Assembly (NCBI GenBank): GCA_024636835.1
Contig: JAGXGH010000079.1
Span: 18,858-82,857 of the forward strand
DNA length: 64,000 nucleotides
Direction: 5' to 3'
DNA from: Verrucomicrobiales bacterium
Lineage (GTDB): Bacteria; Verrucomicrobiota; Verrucomicrobiia; Verrucomicrobiales; SLCJ01
In this document: in pieces, positions 36,862-45,312 of the stretch
Position numbering within the stretch: the stretch's first letter is position 1
Layout of the letters: each line of letters opens with the position of its first letter
The notes under the pieces: model-generated
What the model was told of the DNA's origin: nothing
Databases searched by the model: none
The model's input: the letters and a program-made list of their open reading frames with translations, nothing else
Position numbers and translations under genes: made by a program

Positions 36862-37446
36862 TGTCGTCATTTATACCACCTGGTCCCGGATTCCCGCGCC
36901 CACCTCATCGACAACGGGCGCAACCCCACCATCCTCGATCTGCTGGAACCCCTGCCGGTGCCAACCGCCAGCTATCCGGATTTCCACGCCCATTCGCAGA
37001 GCGCCCGCCTCCACATCCGGGACAGCGACATCAAGCTCGGCGATGCCGTTTTCACCGCCGTCCCGCTCACCCGCCACGATGGCAGCATTATGGACTTCGC
37101 CGAGGGGAAAACCCTCTTCCACGATACCGGCGAGGACGTGCTCCATCTCCACCGCATGACCCTCGGCCACTACTCGCGGTTTTTCTACGATCCCAGCGCC
37201 GCGCTCCATACCACTCTGGAGGGCATCCGCCCCATCATCATGACCACCTGCACCACCCTGATCGGCCTGGCGCCGCTCGTCTTCATCCCCGGCGCAGGCA
37301 CCGAACTCTACCGCGGCGGCGGCGTCATCGTCCTCTTCGGCCTCGCCTTCTCCACCCTGGTCACCCTCACCTTCCTCCCCTGCCTCTTCGTCACCACCCT
37401 GAACATCGGCAGCTTCATCAAACAACGCTTCAGCGCAGCGAGCTAG
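36862..37446 (+). pseudogene. Remnant of an RND efflux pump and of an unknown gene
   Basis: The frame is open from a stop at 36859 to 37446. The last ~70 residues (EGIRPIIMTTCTTLIGLAPL, GTELYRGGGVIVLFG, STLVTLTFLPCLFV) are the two closing membrane helices of an AcrB/CusA-type RND pump. The preceding ~100 residues are not RND and look like part of another protein. In a different frame just upstream, DVVIYTTWSRIP seems to continue it, which suggests a frameshift. No start is evident. This is debris at the left edge of the GC-rich island. Confidence 0.6.
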
Positions 37447-37448
37447 CG

Positions 37449-37547
37449 CCAAGGAGGGGCTGCTTACAGCTGCCCGACAACCCCAGCATAAAGGGCAAAG
37501 TCCAACTTTGCCCTCTATATGTGGCAGCCGTATGCAGCCACTCCTTG
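37449..37547. repeat. REP-pair element (BIME), copy 1
   Basis: The element runs CCAAGGAG + hairpin GGGCTGCTTACAGCTGCCC, a GGGCAAAGTCCAACTTTGCCC central hairpin, and the inverted arm TGGCAGCCGTATGCAGCCACTCCTTG. The arms are the REP form expected for RAYT systems: a GGAG tetranucleotide followed by a palindrome with one internal mismatch. Confidence 0.85.
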
Positions 37548-37631
37548 TATTCAAAGCGATCTGGGCAATTTCATACCACCCATCATCAAAGTAAACCACA
37601 GTCCAATAAACTCCGAATCAGAGTGCGCAAG

Positions 37632-37730
37632 CCCAAGGAGGGGCTGCTTATAGCTGCCCAACAACCCCAGCAAAAAAGCAAAGTCCTCTTTGCCCGCAAC
37701 ATGTGGCAGCACGATACAGCCACTCCTTGG
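37632..37730. repeat. REP-pair element (BIME), copy 2
   Basis: It has the same length (99 bases) and arrangement as copy 1, ending in a perfect CCAAGG...CCTTGG terminal inversion. It lies 67 bases before the RAYT start codon. Confidence 0.88.
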
Positions 37731-37797
37731 AACAACTCATCCCAACCTGTCGGCAAGAATCCTTGACTCGTCCACCGCAATTCGATACCTACGAACC

Positions 37798-38427
37798 ATG
37801 CGCTTTTTCAGCGACGACGCGGAAACAAAAGTCACGCGCAACCAACTGCCTCACTGGCAACAGGAAGGCGCGACGTATTTCGTCACATGGCGACTGAAAG
37901 ACTCGATACCCAGGGCGATGATGGACGAGTGGAAACGAGAGCATGACGATTGGATGAAGCTCAACCCGCACCCATGGACGGATGAGAAAGAAGAAGAATT
38001 TCACCGCAAGTTCTCCACGCGCATGGATCGCATATTGGACGATGGTCACGGAGAATGCGTCCTGCGAAAATCAGAATGTCAGGACATCATCGCCGAGTCA
38101 CTTGGGATGTTCGATGGCGACCGCTTCCTCATGCACGCGTGGGTGGCCATGCCGAACCATGTTCACACTCTATTTTCCATGCCCGAAGGTGGAAAACTGG
38201 AGAAGGTTCTCTGCGGATGGAAAGGCAATACCGCAAAAGCGATCAACGTCATCCTCGGAAAACGCGGAGCCTTATGGCAGAAAGACTATTTCGACAGAAT
38301 GATAAGAGACTGGGATCACCTATACCGCGTGACGAGATATATCCGCAGAAACCCAACGAAAGCCCACCTCCCCGAGGGCGACTACAAACTCTACGAAGCC
38401 GATTGGGTCAAAAAGATGTTGGAGTGA
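37798..38427 (+). CDS. REP-associated tyrosine transposase (RAYT)
   Basis: From ATG 37798 the 209-residue protein is a Y1/HUH-type single-strand nuclease related to IS200/IS605 TnpA. The HUH pair is in MPNHVHTLF (near 118-126), and the catalytic Tyr is probably in KDYFDRMIRD (near 162), followed by the family's YIRRNPTKA block. RAYTs cut at REP hairpins with GTAG/GGAG tetranucleotides, and such hairpins surround this gene (copies 1-3). The protein is complete, so the system may still be active. It has one copy in the window. Confidence 0.92.
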   Translation: MRFFSDDAETKVTRNQLPHWQQEGATYFVTWRLKDSIPRAMMDEWKREHDDWMKLNPHPWTDEKEEEFHRKFSTRMDRILDDGHGECVLRKSECQDIIAESLGMFDGDRFLMHAWVAMPNHVHTLFSMPEGGKLEKVLCGWKGNTAKAINVILGKRGALWQKDYFDRMIRDWDHLYRVTRYIRRNPTKAHLPEGDYKLYEADWVKKMLE

Positions 38428-38433
38428 CTACTA

Positions 38434-38497
38434 CCAAGGAGGGGCTGCTTACAGCTGCCCAACAACCCAAGGAAAAAGGGCAAAGTCCTCTTTGCCC
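38434..38497. repeat. REP element, copy 3 (one arm plus central hairpin)
   Basis: CCAAGGAGGGGCTGCTTACAG and the central GGGCAAAG-TCCT-CTTTGCCC perfect hairpin are present, but the inverted arm is absent. It begins 6 bases after the RAYT stop. Confidence 0.8.
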
Positions 38498-38589
38498 CAG
38501 TACGCAAAGCCATCACAAGCCACGCCTCATCAAACTTCACCACTGGCGAATCACACGAAAAAATCGAAGGTCGCAAACCCAAGGATTCC

Positions 38590-41019
38590 TTACTCAGATT
38601 GCGAATAATCCCGGATCACTCCATAGACCTTCCTGAAGTCCGGGCAATCCGCGATGTTCAGGTCGGGCTTGCTGCTGCCGGCGGTCATGATGGCGACATG
38701 GCCATTGCCGCAAAGCTTGTGGATTGGCCCTTGGTTTTGTTTGAGGCTGTCCACCCGATCCAGAAGCGTGGTCTCTTCGGTGTGGTAAAAAACGCCGCGC
38801 CTGATCACGATGCGGGCGAGGTCAATCTGGTAGCGCCAGCGTTTGACCGCGATCGCATACCACACCAGCGAAAATGGCAGGAACGGCAACAGCGGAAACA
38901 CCAGCAGGCTCACCAGCAACACCCTAAGCATGGCGCTTTTGACGGATCGCGGGGCTTCGATCAACACTTCCAGCGGCTCGACGGATCGGGCATCCGAGGC
39001 GGCATCGACACGTCCGCAGAGGATGTCATCGAGCAATTTTCCGACTTCGGCGGCATCGGTCAGAAAGCCGGTTCTGAATGAACACTGGCGCTTCAATCCA
39101 TCAACCTCCGCATTCTTTTTCTTCTGCCACGCGTTGAACTCGGATTTTTCCTCACCGGCAACAAAAATTTCAAGCGACCCCACTTCACCTCCCGGGTAAA
39201 GAATCGTTTTGCGCCGCTTGATGTTGCGATAGCAAGCGTAGTAATGGCGCTTCGCGATGATTCCTTGCCTGGCCTCGACGTGATGGTCGTGAAAACTCAG
39301 TGTCTGACGCGGGTAATAGATCACTCCGTGAACGAGCGAGATCACCGCGACGACCAACAAGACCACCAGGAAAATACCGAAGATCATTGGGTCAAGCTGG
39401 TAGGCGGCCACGGCAGCCGCACAAGTGACGATCAGAACGAGTGGCAGGAAATTGAGTCGGGCTCGCAACCATGACATCATACTGAACCGCACTTGTGTCC
39501 GATAAGGATCGGCGGAAGCAGGCGGTATCCCCATTTGACGGAGCAGTGCCGGGAGGTCGAGGGCATCGCTCTTGATGTGCGCGAACTCCATGGCTTCACC
39601 GGAACCGATCGACCAGAACTTCAAGGTCATCGTGTCGAACCAACGATCCCACAAATTGCGCTTCACGATCACGCCGGTGACTTTGCCGTAGGTGAACTCG
39701 CGGACATTGGTGCTGAGAAAGCTGTAGTGATGCCGCAGCGAACCGCTTCGCAGCGAATACGTGGTGCATGCCAGTTGGATTCCGCGGGCGATCGTTGCAA
39801 CGATCCAAATGGGTAACAGCGGAATCAACGGCAGTAGCGGCACCATGACACGCGCGGCATTCATCTTGAACTCACCGAGGACGGCGGGAGCAGAGTGTAT
39901 AATGTCGGGCTCGCGACGTTGCGGGCGCGGATTCACGGCCGAAGCACTCTCCTTCCTGGCTGGTTCCCACTTCGGCTTGCTGGCAGCTGCCGCGATCAAT
40001 TGATCGATGGCTGTCGATAACTCCAAGCCATGTTTCAGCCGCCGGAATTTGATTTCCGAACCACTGCCCTGACAACTGATCTGGACATCGAATATCCCGA
40101 AGATCTGGTCGAGCAGAGTGCGTTTCGTGCTGGCGTCCGCAATGTTCTCGTAGGGAATAAAGGCATTCTCGCGGGTTAAAAACCCTTCCTCGTAAACCAC
40201 CACATCGTCGTAAACCCGATAACTTCTCCGCCGTAAGTCGAGAAACCGGACGACGATAAATGCGAATACCGCCAGCAGGGCGCTCAGACACAGAATGAGC
40301 AATGCCGCAGACCATCCGGTGGATTCTATTTCCTCAATCAGTGTGGCGACTACCGAGAAATTGAAAAACAACAGCACGAGGAAACCGCCGACCATGCCGA
40401 GCAGTTCCAGAACGATACCCGCCATCGCGGGGCTTTCCTCATGCAGCAGTTGTTTCTGCTGAAGATCAAATCCGTTCTTGCGGAGCCGTTGCCGCAATCC
40501 GTTATAAACCTCGACGGGTTCGCGCAGGGCGAACATCGTGATCGGTTTGGAATTCCCCGCGGACTCCACCATGACGTGGCCGATGCCGAAAATCTTGTGC
40601 CGCAACCATGGCAGCTTGACCTTGAGATGGGTGACATTGCGCAATTCCAACTCGGTGGTTTCATCGCCGAACAATCCGCCCCGATGACAGAGCACACGGT
40701 GGTCGTGAATTTCGTAACGCTCTTTCTTATAAGCCACCCAGGCCGCATAGAACGACAGAGCGCCGCCGGCAACCAAGAGCAGAGCCGACCACCAGGGGCT
40801 CCATTCATTTGCCAATAGCAGGAATGCAGCGATAACAGAGAGAAAAACTGTGATTGCAAGACCGATCACAACGCGGCGGAACATGAAGCTACCTCGACGG
40901 GGTTTGAGGTTCATCGGGGGTGACGCGGCAGGAGATTCGGTGACCCCGTCATTCTGCGGCAAGAGTGGTGAGGCTTGCCCGGCTGTGTTGCCGGTAGCGC
41001 CTTGGCGTGAATCTAACAT
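38590..41019 (-). CDS. Multi-domain bacterial PH (bPH2/DUF304) membrane protein, YdbT-like
   Basis: The 809-residue protein alternates paired membrane helices with small bPH2 (DUF304) domains: helices near 50-95, 205-260, 390-420, 525-570 and 725-745, each followed by a beta-rich segment with the family's YEIHDHRVLCHRGGLFGDETTELELRNVTHL-like pattern. I count four to five such units; B. subtilis YdbT has three. YdbS/YdbT-type proteins are linked to resistance to certain antimicrobial peptides. The N-terminal 45 residues are disordered. It is the largest protein of the island and has no companion ydbS gene in view. Confidence 0.8.
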   Translation of the reverse strand: MLDSRQGATGNTAGQASPLLPQNDGVTESPAASPPMNLKPRRGSFMFRRVVIGLAITVFLSVIAAFLLLANEWSPWWSALLLVAGGALSFYAAWVAYKKERYEIHDHRVLCHRGGLFGDETTELELRNVTHLKVKLPWLRHKIFGIGHVMVESAGNSKPITMFALREPVEVYNGLRQRLRKNGFDLQQKQLLHEESPAMAGIVLELLGMVGGFLVLLFFNFSVVATLIEEIESTGWSAALLILCLSALLAVFAFIVVRFLDLRRRSYRVYDDVVVYEEGFLTRENAFIPYENIADASTKRTLLDQIFGIFDVQISCQGSGSEIKFRRLKHGLELSTAIDQLIAAAASKPKWEPARKESASAVNPRPQRREPDIIHSAPAVLGEFKMNAARVMVPLLPLIPLLPIWIVATIARGIQLACTTYSLRSGSLRHHYSFLSTNVREFTYGKVTGVIVKRNLWDRWFDTMTLKFWSIGSGEAMEFAHIKSDALDLPALLRQMGIPPASADPYRTQVRFSMMSWLRARLNFLPLVLIVTCAAAVAAYQLDPMIFGIFLVVLLVVAVISLVHGVIYYPRQTLSFHDHHVEARQGIIAKRHYYACYRNIKRRKTILYPGGEVGSLEIFVAGEEKSEFNAWQKKKNAEVDGLKRQCSFRTGFLTDAAEVGKLLDDILCGRVDAASDARSVEPLEVLIEAPRSVKSAMLRVLLVSLLVFPLLPFLPFSLVWYAIAVKRWRYQIDLARIVIRRGVFYHTEETTLLDRVDSLKQNQGPIHKLCGNGHVAIMTAGSSKPDLNIADCPDFRKVYGVIRDYSQSE

Positions 41020-41325
41020 ATTGGATGGTATTTATATTGGATAGACGGGAGTGAAACTTCAAGACCAACCTTAGCATTAATAAACGACCTCCAAAATCAC
41101 TCCAAAAACCGGAGTGCACCTCAATCGATATCACTCCGAGAATCGGAGTGCGCAACCCCAAGGAGGGGCTGCTTATAGCTGCCCGACAACCCCAGAAAAC
41201 TCGTGCTCAAGCTAGTTCAACAAGCGATAGCGTCGAGCTGCCGCCTCGTTCTACTCAGCGCTATCTTTGGAATTGGGAGATGGGTGTACCATTCAGCACA
41301 TGGCTGCCGGGTTAAAGTGACCCAT
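41020..41325. other. Intergenic region with REP copy 4 and a palindrome
   Basis: Contains ACTCCGA-GAA-TCGGAGT (41132-41148), also recognisable before REP copy 2, followed by one REP arm. No gene is supported in the rest. Confidence 0.55.
41158..41197. repeat. REP element, copy 4 (single arm)
   Basis: CCAAGGAGGGGCTGCTTATAG followed by CTGCCCGACAACCCCAG matches the first 40 bases of copy 2, and the 25 bases before it match as well (GAGTGCGCAA-CCC). Confidence 0.8.
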
Positions 41326-42369
41326 TCATTTCCGTCGGTGGCGCTGGCGATATTGATTCGGCAGCATACCCACCACATGCAGGAAGTTCGTGCGCATCTG
41401 ATCGGGATTGAGAAAGCCCGCCAACCAGCAGATTTTCTTGATCGGCAGGTCGGTCGTTTCCAGAAAATGCCGGGCGCGTCGGCAACGGCAGAGGTTCACT
41501 TCGGTGAGCAGGCTGTGCCCCCGGGCTGCGGCAAACCACCGCTCCATGCTGCGCCGCTTGGCTCCCACCGATTCGCACAACTTATCCATCGTCAAGCCCC
41601 GGTGACTGCCGGTCCAGATCACGTCGAGAATCCGAGCCACCAAAGCCTCGCTATGTTCCCCCCCGCCCGTCGTTTTCTGAGTGCCCGTGTCCCTCGCATC
41701 CCTCTTGCTCATACCTTCCTGTGCAGATTCGATGCAATCCACCAACACGTCCATGGTGTGCATGGAGAGGACTATAGAATCCTCCGCAGCATTGTCTGAA
41801 ACCCTGTCCACCAGACGGTCAAAGGCGGCTGCCAAACGCAGCGGGTTTGCCGCCGCACGCACTGCGGTTGCGGGCGTAATGCCTTGCAGGCTCATCAACC
41901 GATAGGCGAGGTCACCATTAAAACCGATCCACCGTGCGGTTAGCCATGTTTTGACGGACCCCACCGGCCGGTAGCGGTGCCAAACGCCGGGAAATAGAAA
42001 CAGCAAGGTCGGCGCATTGAAATCGACCACGCCGGTAGCGTCCGACTCGAAGACGCTATGGGTGTCTGTAATGAAGACCACCTGGAATTCCGGCAGAACA
42101 CGCCCACTCTCCCGCGAGGAACTTTTGAACACCTCATCGCCAAGCGCAGGGCTTAAATCGAACATGTACATATCCGGATGCACTCCGTAAGGCAATTCCG
42201 TGGAGACAAGACTCAGCACGCGCCCTGTGGTCGTCAGGTAGAATCCCCATTCCGCCGCACGGTCGTCCACGGGGAGGTAGTGATAATCGTTTCGTTTGTT
42301 CACGACCGGTCTGTTGCGGATACAAAGGAACGTAAGATACCAGTCCAAGAGGCACTCTTCAAGGCGCAA
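41326..42369 (-). CDS. AraC-family transcriptional regulator
   Basis: The longest frame opens with TTG 42369 (347 residues); GTG 42300 (VNKRNDYHYLPV) matches the typical start of this Verrucomicrobiota subgroup better. The N-terminal cupin-like sensor keeps VLPEFQVVFIT and LLFLFPGVWHRYRP, and the C-terminal ~100 residues are the double HTH (LTMDKLCESVGAKRRSMERWF, IKKICWLAGFLNPDQMRTNF). Such regulators usually respond to a sugar or other small molecule. It is divergent from the DUF362/ferredoxin/lar genes 400 bases away and is a candidate for controlling them. Confidence 0.88.
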   Translation of the reverse strand: MRLEECLLDWYLTFLCIRNRPVVNKRNDYHYLPVDDRAAEWGFYLTTTGRVLSLVSTELPYGVHPDMYMFDLSPALGDEVFKSSSRESGRVLPEFQVVFITDTHSVFESDATGVVDFNAPTLLFLFPGVWHRYRPVGSVKTWLTARWIGFNGDLAYRLMSLQGITPATAVRAAANPLRLAAAFDRLVDRVSDNAAEDSIVLSMHTMDVLVDCIESAQEGMSKRDARDTGTQKTTGGGEHSEALVARILDVIWTGSHRGLTMDKLCESVGAKRRSMERWFAAARGHSLLTEVNLCRCRRARHFLETTDLPIKKICWLAGFLNPDQMRTNFLHVVGMLPNQYRQRHRRK

Positions 42370-42770
42370 AATACAGTTTCAAAAATGCACTTGGAGTGCT
42401 CTTGCGAGTGTATCGTTTGTAAATACTGGAAGTTTCATCACTTTAACTTGGCGTAAAATCAAGCTCTTAATCCATTGAAAACCGCCAAAATTCTGACGAT
42501 ATTAAGGTTGTCTCGTAACATTTTTCGTCCCCCTACAGCCACGGTGTCAACCACTTTGCCATCCTGCCTCTTGTCACGCCCGCCCTTGCAACCGCTCCGG
42601 CCCGCGCTACAACAATCGTATACTCGGACGCCTAGTGGGCATAACACTCTTGGTGGGAAATCTCACGCTTCTACTTGGTGGCGATCCGCGTGGCTGGCGT
42701 GGTCATGATCGCGACCGGAGTCTCTTCACTGCCCGGCATTTTCTAACAACTACTGGAAAAAATAATCACC
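42370..42770. other. Intergenic region before the DUF362 gene
   Basis: 401 bases between divergent genes. From about 42590 to 42752 two overlapping frames carry protein-like text (ILGRLVGITLLVGNL, then FYLVAIRVAGVVMIATG ending at TAA 42752), as expected for the decayed tail of a small membrane protein, but no intact frame exists. The AraC regulator's binding sites would be expected at 42400-42550; I see no clear repeats there. Confidence 0.4.
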
Positions 42771-43736
42771 ATGAAACTCATCACACGTCGTCATTTCATC
42801 GAGGGCACCGCTGCCACCGCAGCGGTGATTTCCTGGCACAACCAGCTCTTCGCCGCGCCCGAAGCCGAAGCCGAAGCCGAAGCCGAAGCCGAAGCCGAAG
42901 CCGGAGGCGATGGTGACGGGCCGTGGGACATGATCGCGGTGCGCAACGGCGAACCGGTGGAAATGTTCGAAGCCGGCATCGCTGCGCTCGGCGGCATGCA
43001 GGCCTTCGTGAAAAAAGGCCAGAGCGTGGTGGTGAAGCCGAACATCGCATGGGACCAGCCGCCGGAAATCCCCGCCAACACGAATCCCGAACTGGTCGGT
43101 GCCATCGTCCGGCACTGCCTGAAGGCCGGGGCCACGAAGGTCACCGTTTTCGACCACACCTGCCACAACTGGGAGCGCAGCTACAAGTCCAGCGGCATCG
43201 CCGATGCCGTCGAGGCCGCGGGCGGCGTGATGGTTTCCGGCAACTTTGAAAATGCCTACCGCGAAGTGGAATTACCCAAAGCGAAGACTCTCAAAAAAGC
43301 GCTCATCCACAAGGAAATGCTCGATTGCGACGTGTTTATCAACGTCCCGGTGCTCAAGCATCATGGCGGCGCAAAGCTCACACTGTGCATGAAGAACCTG
43401 ATGGGCGTCGTATGGGATCGCCGCTTCTTCCACAACAACGGCCTCGACCAATGCATCGCGGACATGTGCTTTGCACCGCGCAAGCCAGACCTCAACATCA
43501 TCGACGCCTAGCGCATTCTGCGCAAAAATGGTCCGCAAGGCCGCGCCAAGGAAGATGGAGAGTTGGCAAAATACCAGATACTAGGAACCGACATGGTCGC
43601 GCTCGACGCCGCCGCAGCGAAACTCTTCGGCAAGGAACCTGCGGACATTGGATTTATCAAAATCGCCAGCGAGATGGGTGCCGGTGAGGCGGATCTTGCG
43701 AAAGTCAAAATCCGCCGCATCACCCTGGGCGCATGA
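42771..43736 (+). pseudogene. Tat-exported DUF362 protein, interrupted by one in-frame amber codon
   Basis: Codons run in one frame from ATG 42771 to TGA 43736, broken only by TAG at 43509-43511, within the conserved LNIIDA-(TAG)-RILRKNGP block where homologues have a sense codon. After the stop, 74 codons continue with the usual DUF362 ending (GTDMVALDAAAAKLFG, GAGEADLAKVKIR). The start has a twin-arginine signal (RRHFIEGTAATAAV) and an (EA)7 linker. The final TGA overlaps the next ATG (ATGA). DUF362 proteins are often paired with ferredoxins; their reaction is unknown. It is either a very young pseudogene, a sequencing error or a readthrough gene. Confidence 0.8.
42861..42902 (+). repeat. 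(GAAGCC)7 microsatellite inside the DUF362 gene
   Basis: Seven exact GAAGCC units encode (Glu-Ala)7 just after the Tat signal. Unit number can vary by slippage without breaking the frame, changing only linker length. Confidence 0.9.
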
Positions 43737-45271
43737 ACGTGCGAGTATACCGGCGCGCCCGCATCCTCATCGGCGGCTTGGTGCTCATCGGATGCGCGCT
43801 GGCGTTCTCCGACATCGGACACTGGCTGGGCGCAGATGTGACGCGGGCAATCCTATGGACGCAATTTGCGCCCTCGCTGTCGCTTTTGTTGACCGGCGGC
43901 GGATGGTTGGCAGCAGGCTGCATCGCGGTGATACTGCTCACATTGATTTTCGGCCGTGTCTATTGCGCGATGCTTTGTCCGCTGGGCGTGCTGATGGATT
44001 TTTCCGCATGGCTCGCCAAACGCACCGGAAAAAAACGCAAGCTGCCTTACCATCGTGGCCGTCCTTGGCTGCGTGTCACAGCGGTAGCTGTGTGTGTCAT
44101 CGGATTGATCGCAGGAACCGCCGTGCCTCTGGCCTTGCTCGATCCTTACAGCGTGTTTGGAAAAATCACCAGCAGCACACTGCGGCCGGTCATTGGGGTG
44201 GCCAATCATCTTCTCGCCTCCACTTCATGGATCCAGCCGGTCAAGGTTTCACCGGTGGCGTGGATCACAGCCGGCGTGGCGATTGGCTTGTTTCTCATGG
44301 TCGTGCTCGCCGCCGTGTTTCGCGGCCGCTTGTGGTGTAATACCGTGTGCCCGGTGGGTGCGGTGCTCGGCCTCATCTCGAAGCACTCCTTGTTTCGCCT
44401 GCAAATCGCCGATTCCGCCTGCATTGGTTGTTCGATGTGCGAGCGCGTCTGCCCCGCCCAGTGCATCGATTTCCGCAACCACCGCATCGATCATTCGCGC
44501 TGCGTGATGTGCCTCGATTGCGTAACATCCTGTAAACGCAGCGGAATTCACCTCAAGGCAGGGAGAAAATCACACAATAGCCCGGTCGTAGTGGCTGATG
44601 AAAAAAAACCACTGCCCAATCTCAAACGCCGCGACATCCTAACAGGCATCGCCCTCCTGCCCACGGCAGCGCTTGCCGGACAGTACGAGAAGCACGCAAG
44701 CCAACTGAACAGGAGCGCGGTGCTTCCACCGGGCGCGGGATCGCTTGCCCATTTCCAAAATCTCTGCACGGCTTGCCAGTTGTGTGTGATAAACTGCCCG
44801 GACCAAGTGCTGCGACCATCGATCACGCAACATGGCCTGGCCGGGTTCCTCCAGCCCTATCAGGACTTCGACGTTTCATTCTGCTCCTACAATTGCTCGA
44901 ATTGCTCGCAAATCTGCCCCACCGGCGCGATCCAACCGATCACCGTCGAGCAACGCCGCCTCGTGCGCACGGGCATCGCCCATTTTAACCGCGACCTCTG
45001 CGTTGTGAAAACAAACGGCACATCCTGCGGCGCCTGCAACGAACATTGCCCGACCCAGGCCGTGCACATGGTGCCCTACGAAAACGACCTCACGATTCCC
45101 GAGGTCGATCCCGATCTCTGCATTGGCTGTGGCGGCTGCGAATTCATCTGTCCGGTTCGCCCGCACAAAGCCATTGTCGTCCACGGACTCGCCGTTCACG
45201 AACGAGCGAAACCTCTGGATCTAGGAGAAAAAAATACCGTGCGCGAGATCGAGGAAGAGTTTCCTTTCTGA
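43733..45271 (+). CDS. Membrane polyferredoxin, NapH-NapG-like fusion
   Basis: The 512-residue protein starts with about five membrane helices (to ~215), with GRVYCAMLCPLG and GRLWCNTVCPVG redox motifs, then two 4Fe-4S sites (CIGCSMCERVCP, CVMCLDCVTSC). An internal twin-arginine-like segment follows (KRRDILTGIALLPTAALAG, Arg 299-300) and then four more clusters (CTACQLCVINCP, CSNCSQICP, CGACNEHCP, CIGCGGCEFICP). It looks like a NapH-type quinol-side protein fused to a NapG-type exported ferredoxin. Its start codon overlaps the stop of the DUF362 frame, so the two were translationally coupled; it probably passes electrons to DUF362. Confidence 0.9.
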   Translation: MNVRVYRRARILIGGLVLIGCALAFSDIGHWLGADVTRAILWTQFAPSLSLLLTGGGWLAAGCIAVILLTLIFGRVYCAMLCPLGVLMDFSAWLAKRTGKKRKLPYHRGRPWLRVTAVAVCVIGLIAGTAVPLALLDPYSVFGKITSSTLRPVIGVANHLLASTSWIQPVKVSPVAWITAGVAIGLFLMVVLAAVFRGRLWCNTVCPVGAVLGLISKHSLFRLQIADSACIGCSMCERVCPAQCIDFRNHRIDHSRCVMCLDCVTSCKRSGIHLKAGRKSHNSPVVVADEKKPLPNLKRRDILTGIALLPTAALAGQYEKHASQLNRSAVLPPGAGSLAHFQNLCTACQLCVINCPDQVLRPSITQHGLAGFLQPYQDFDVSFCSYNCSNCSQICPTGAIQPITVEQRRLVRTGIAHFNRDLCVVKTNGTSCGACNEHCPTQAVHMVPYENDLTIPEVDPDLCIGCGGCEFICPVRPHKAIVVHGLAVHERAKPLDLGEKNTVREIEEEFPF

Positions 45272-45312
45272 AATGTTTGCCAGAACCCACCCGTATTATT
45301 ATTCGATTCCGT

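Noticed and set aside
37801..38427. Ordinary IS200 insertion sequence
   Set aside because: The gene is flanked by many REP arms rather than by a single left and right end, and lacks TnpB; RAYT fits better.
42861..42902. CRISPR-like repeat
   Set aside because: Contiguous coding microsatellite without spacers.
42635..42916. 93-codon + strand ORF before and into the DUF362 gene
   Set aside because: It runs out of frame into DUF362 and ends with the microsatellite read as Arg-Ser; the DUF362 frame explains the sequence better.
45046..45312. Upstream extension of larE into the ferredoxin gene
   Set aside because: The extension is an out-of-frame reading of the ferredoxin gene; LarE homology and length start at ATG 45313.
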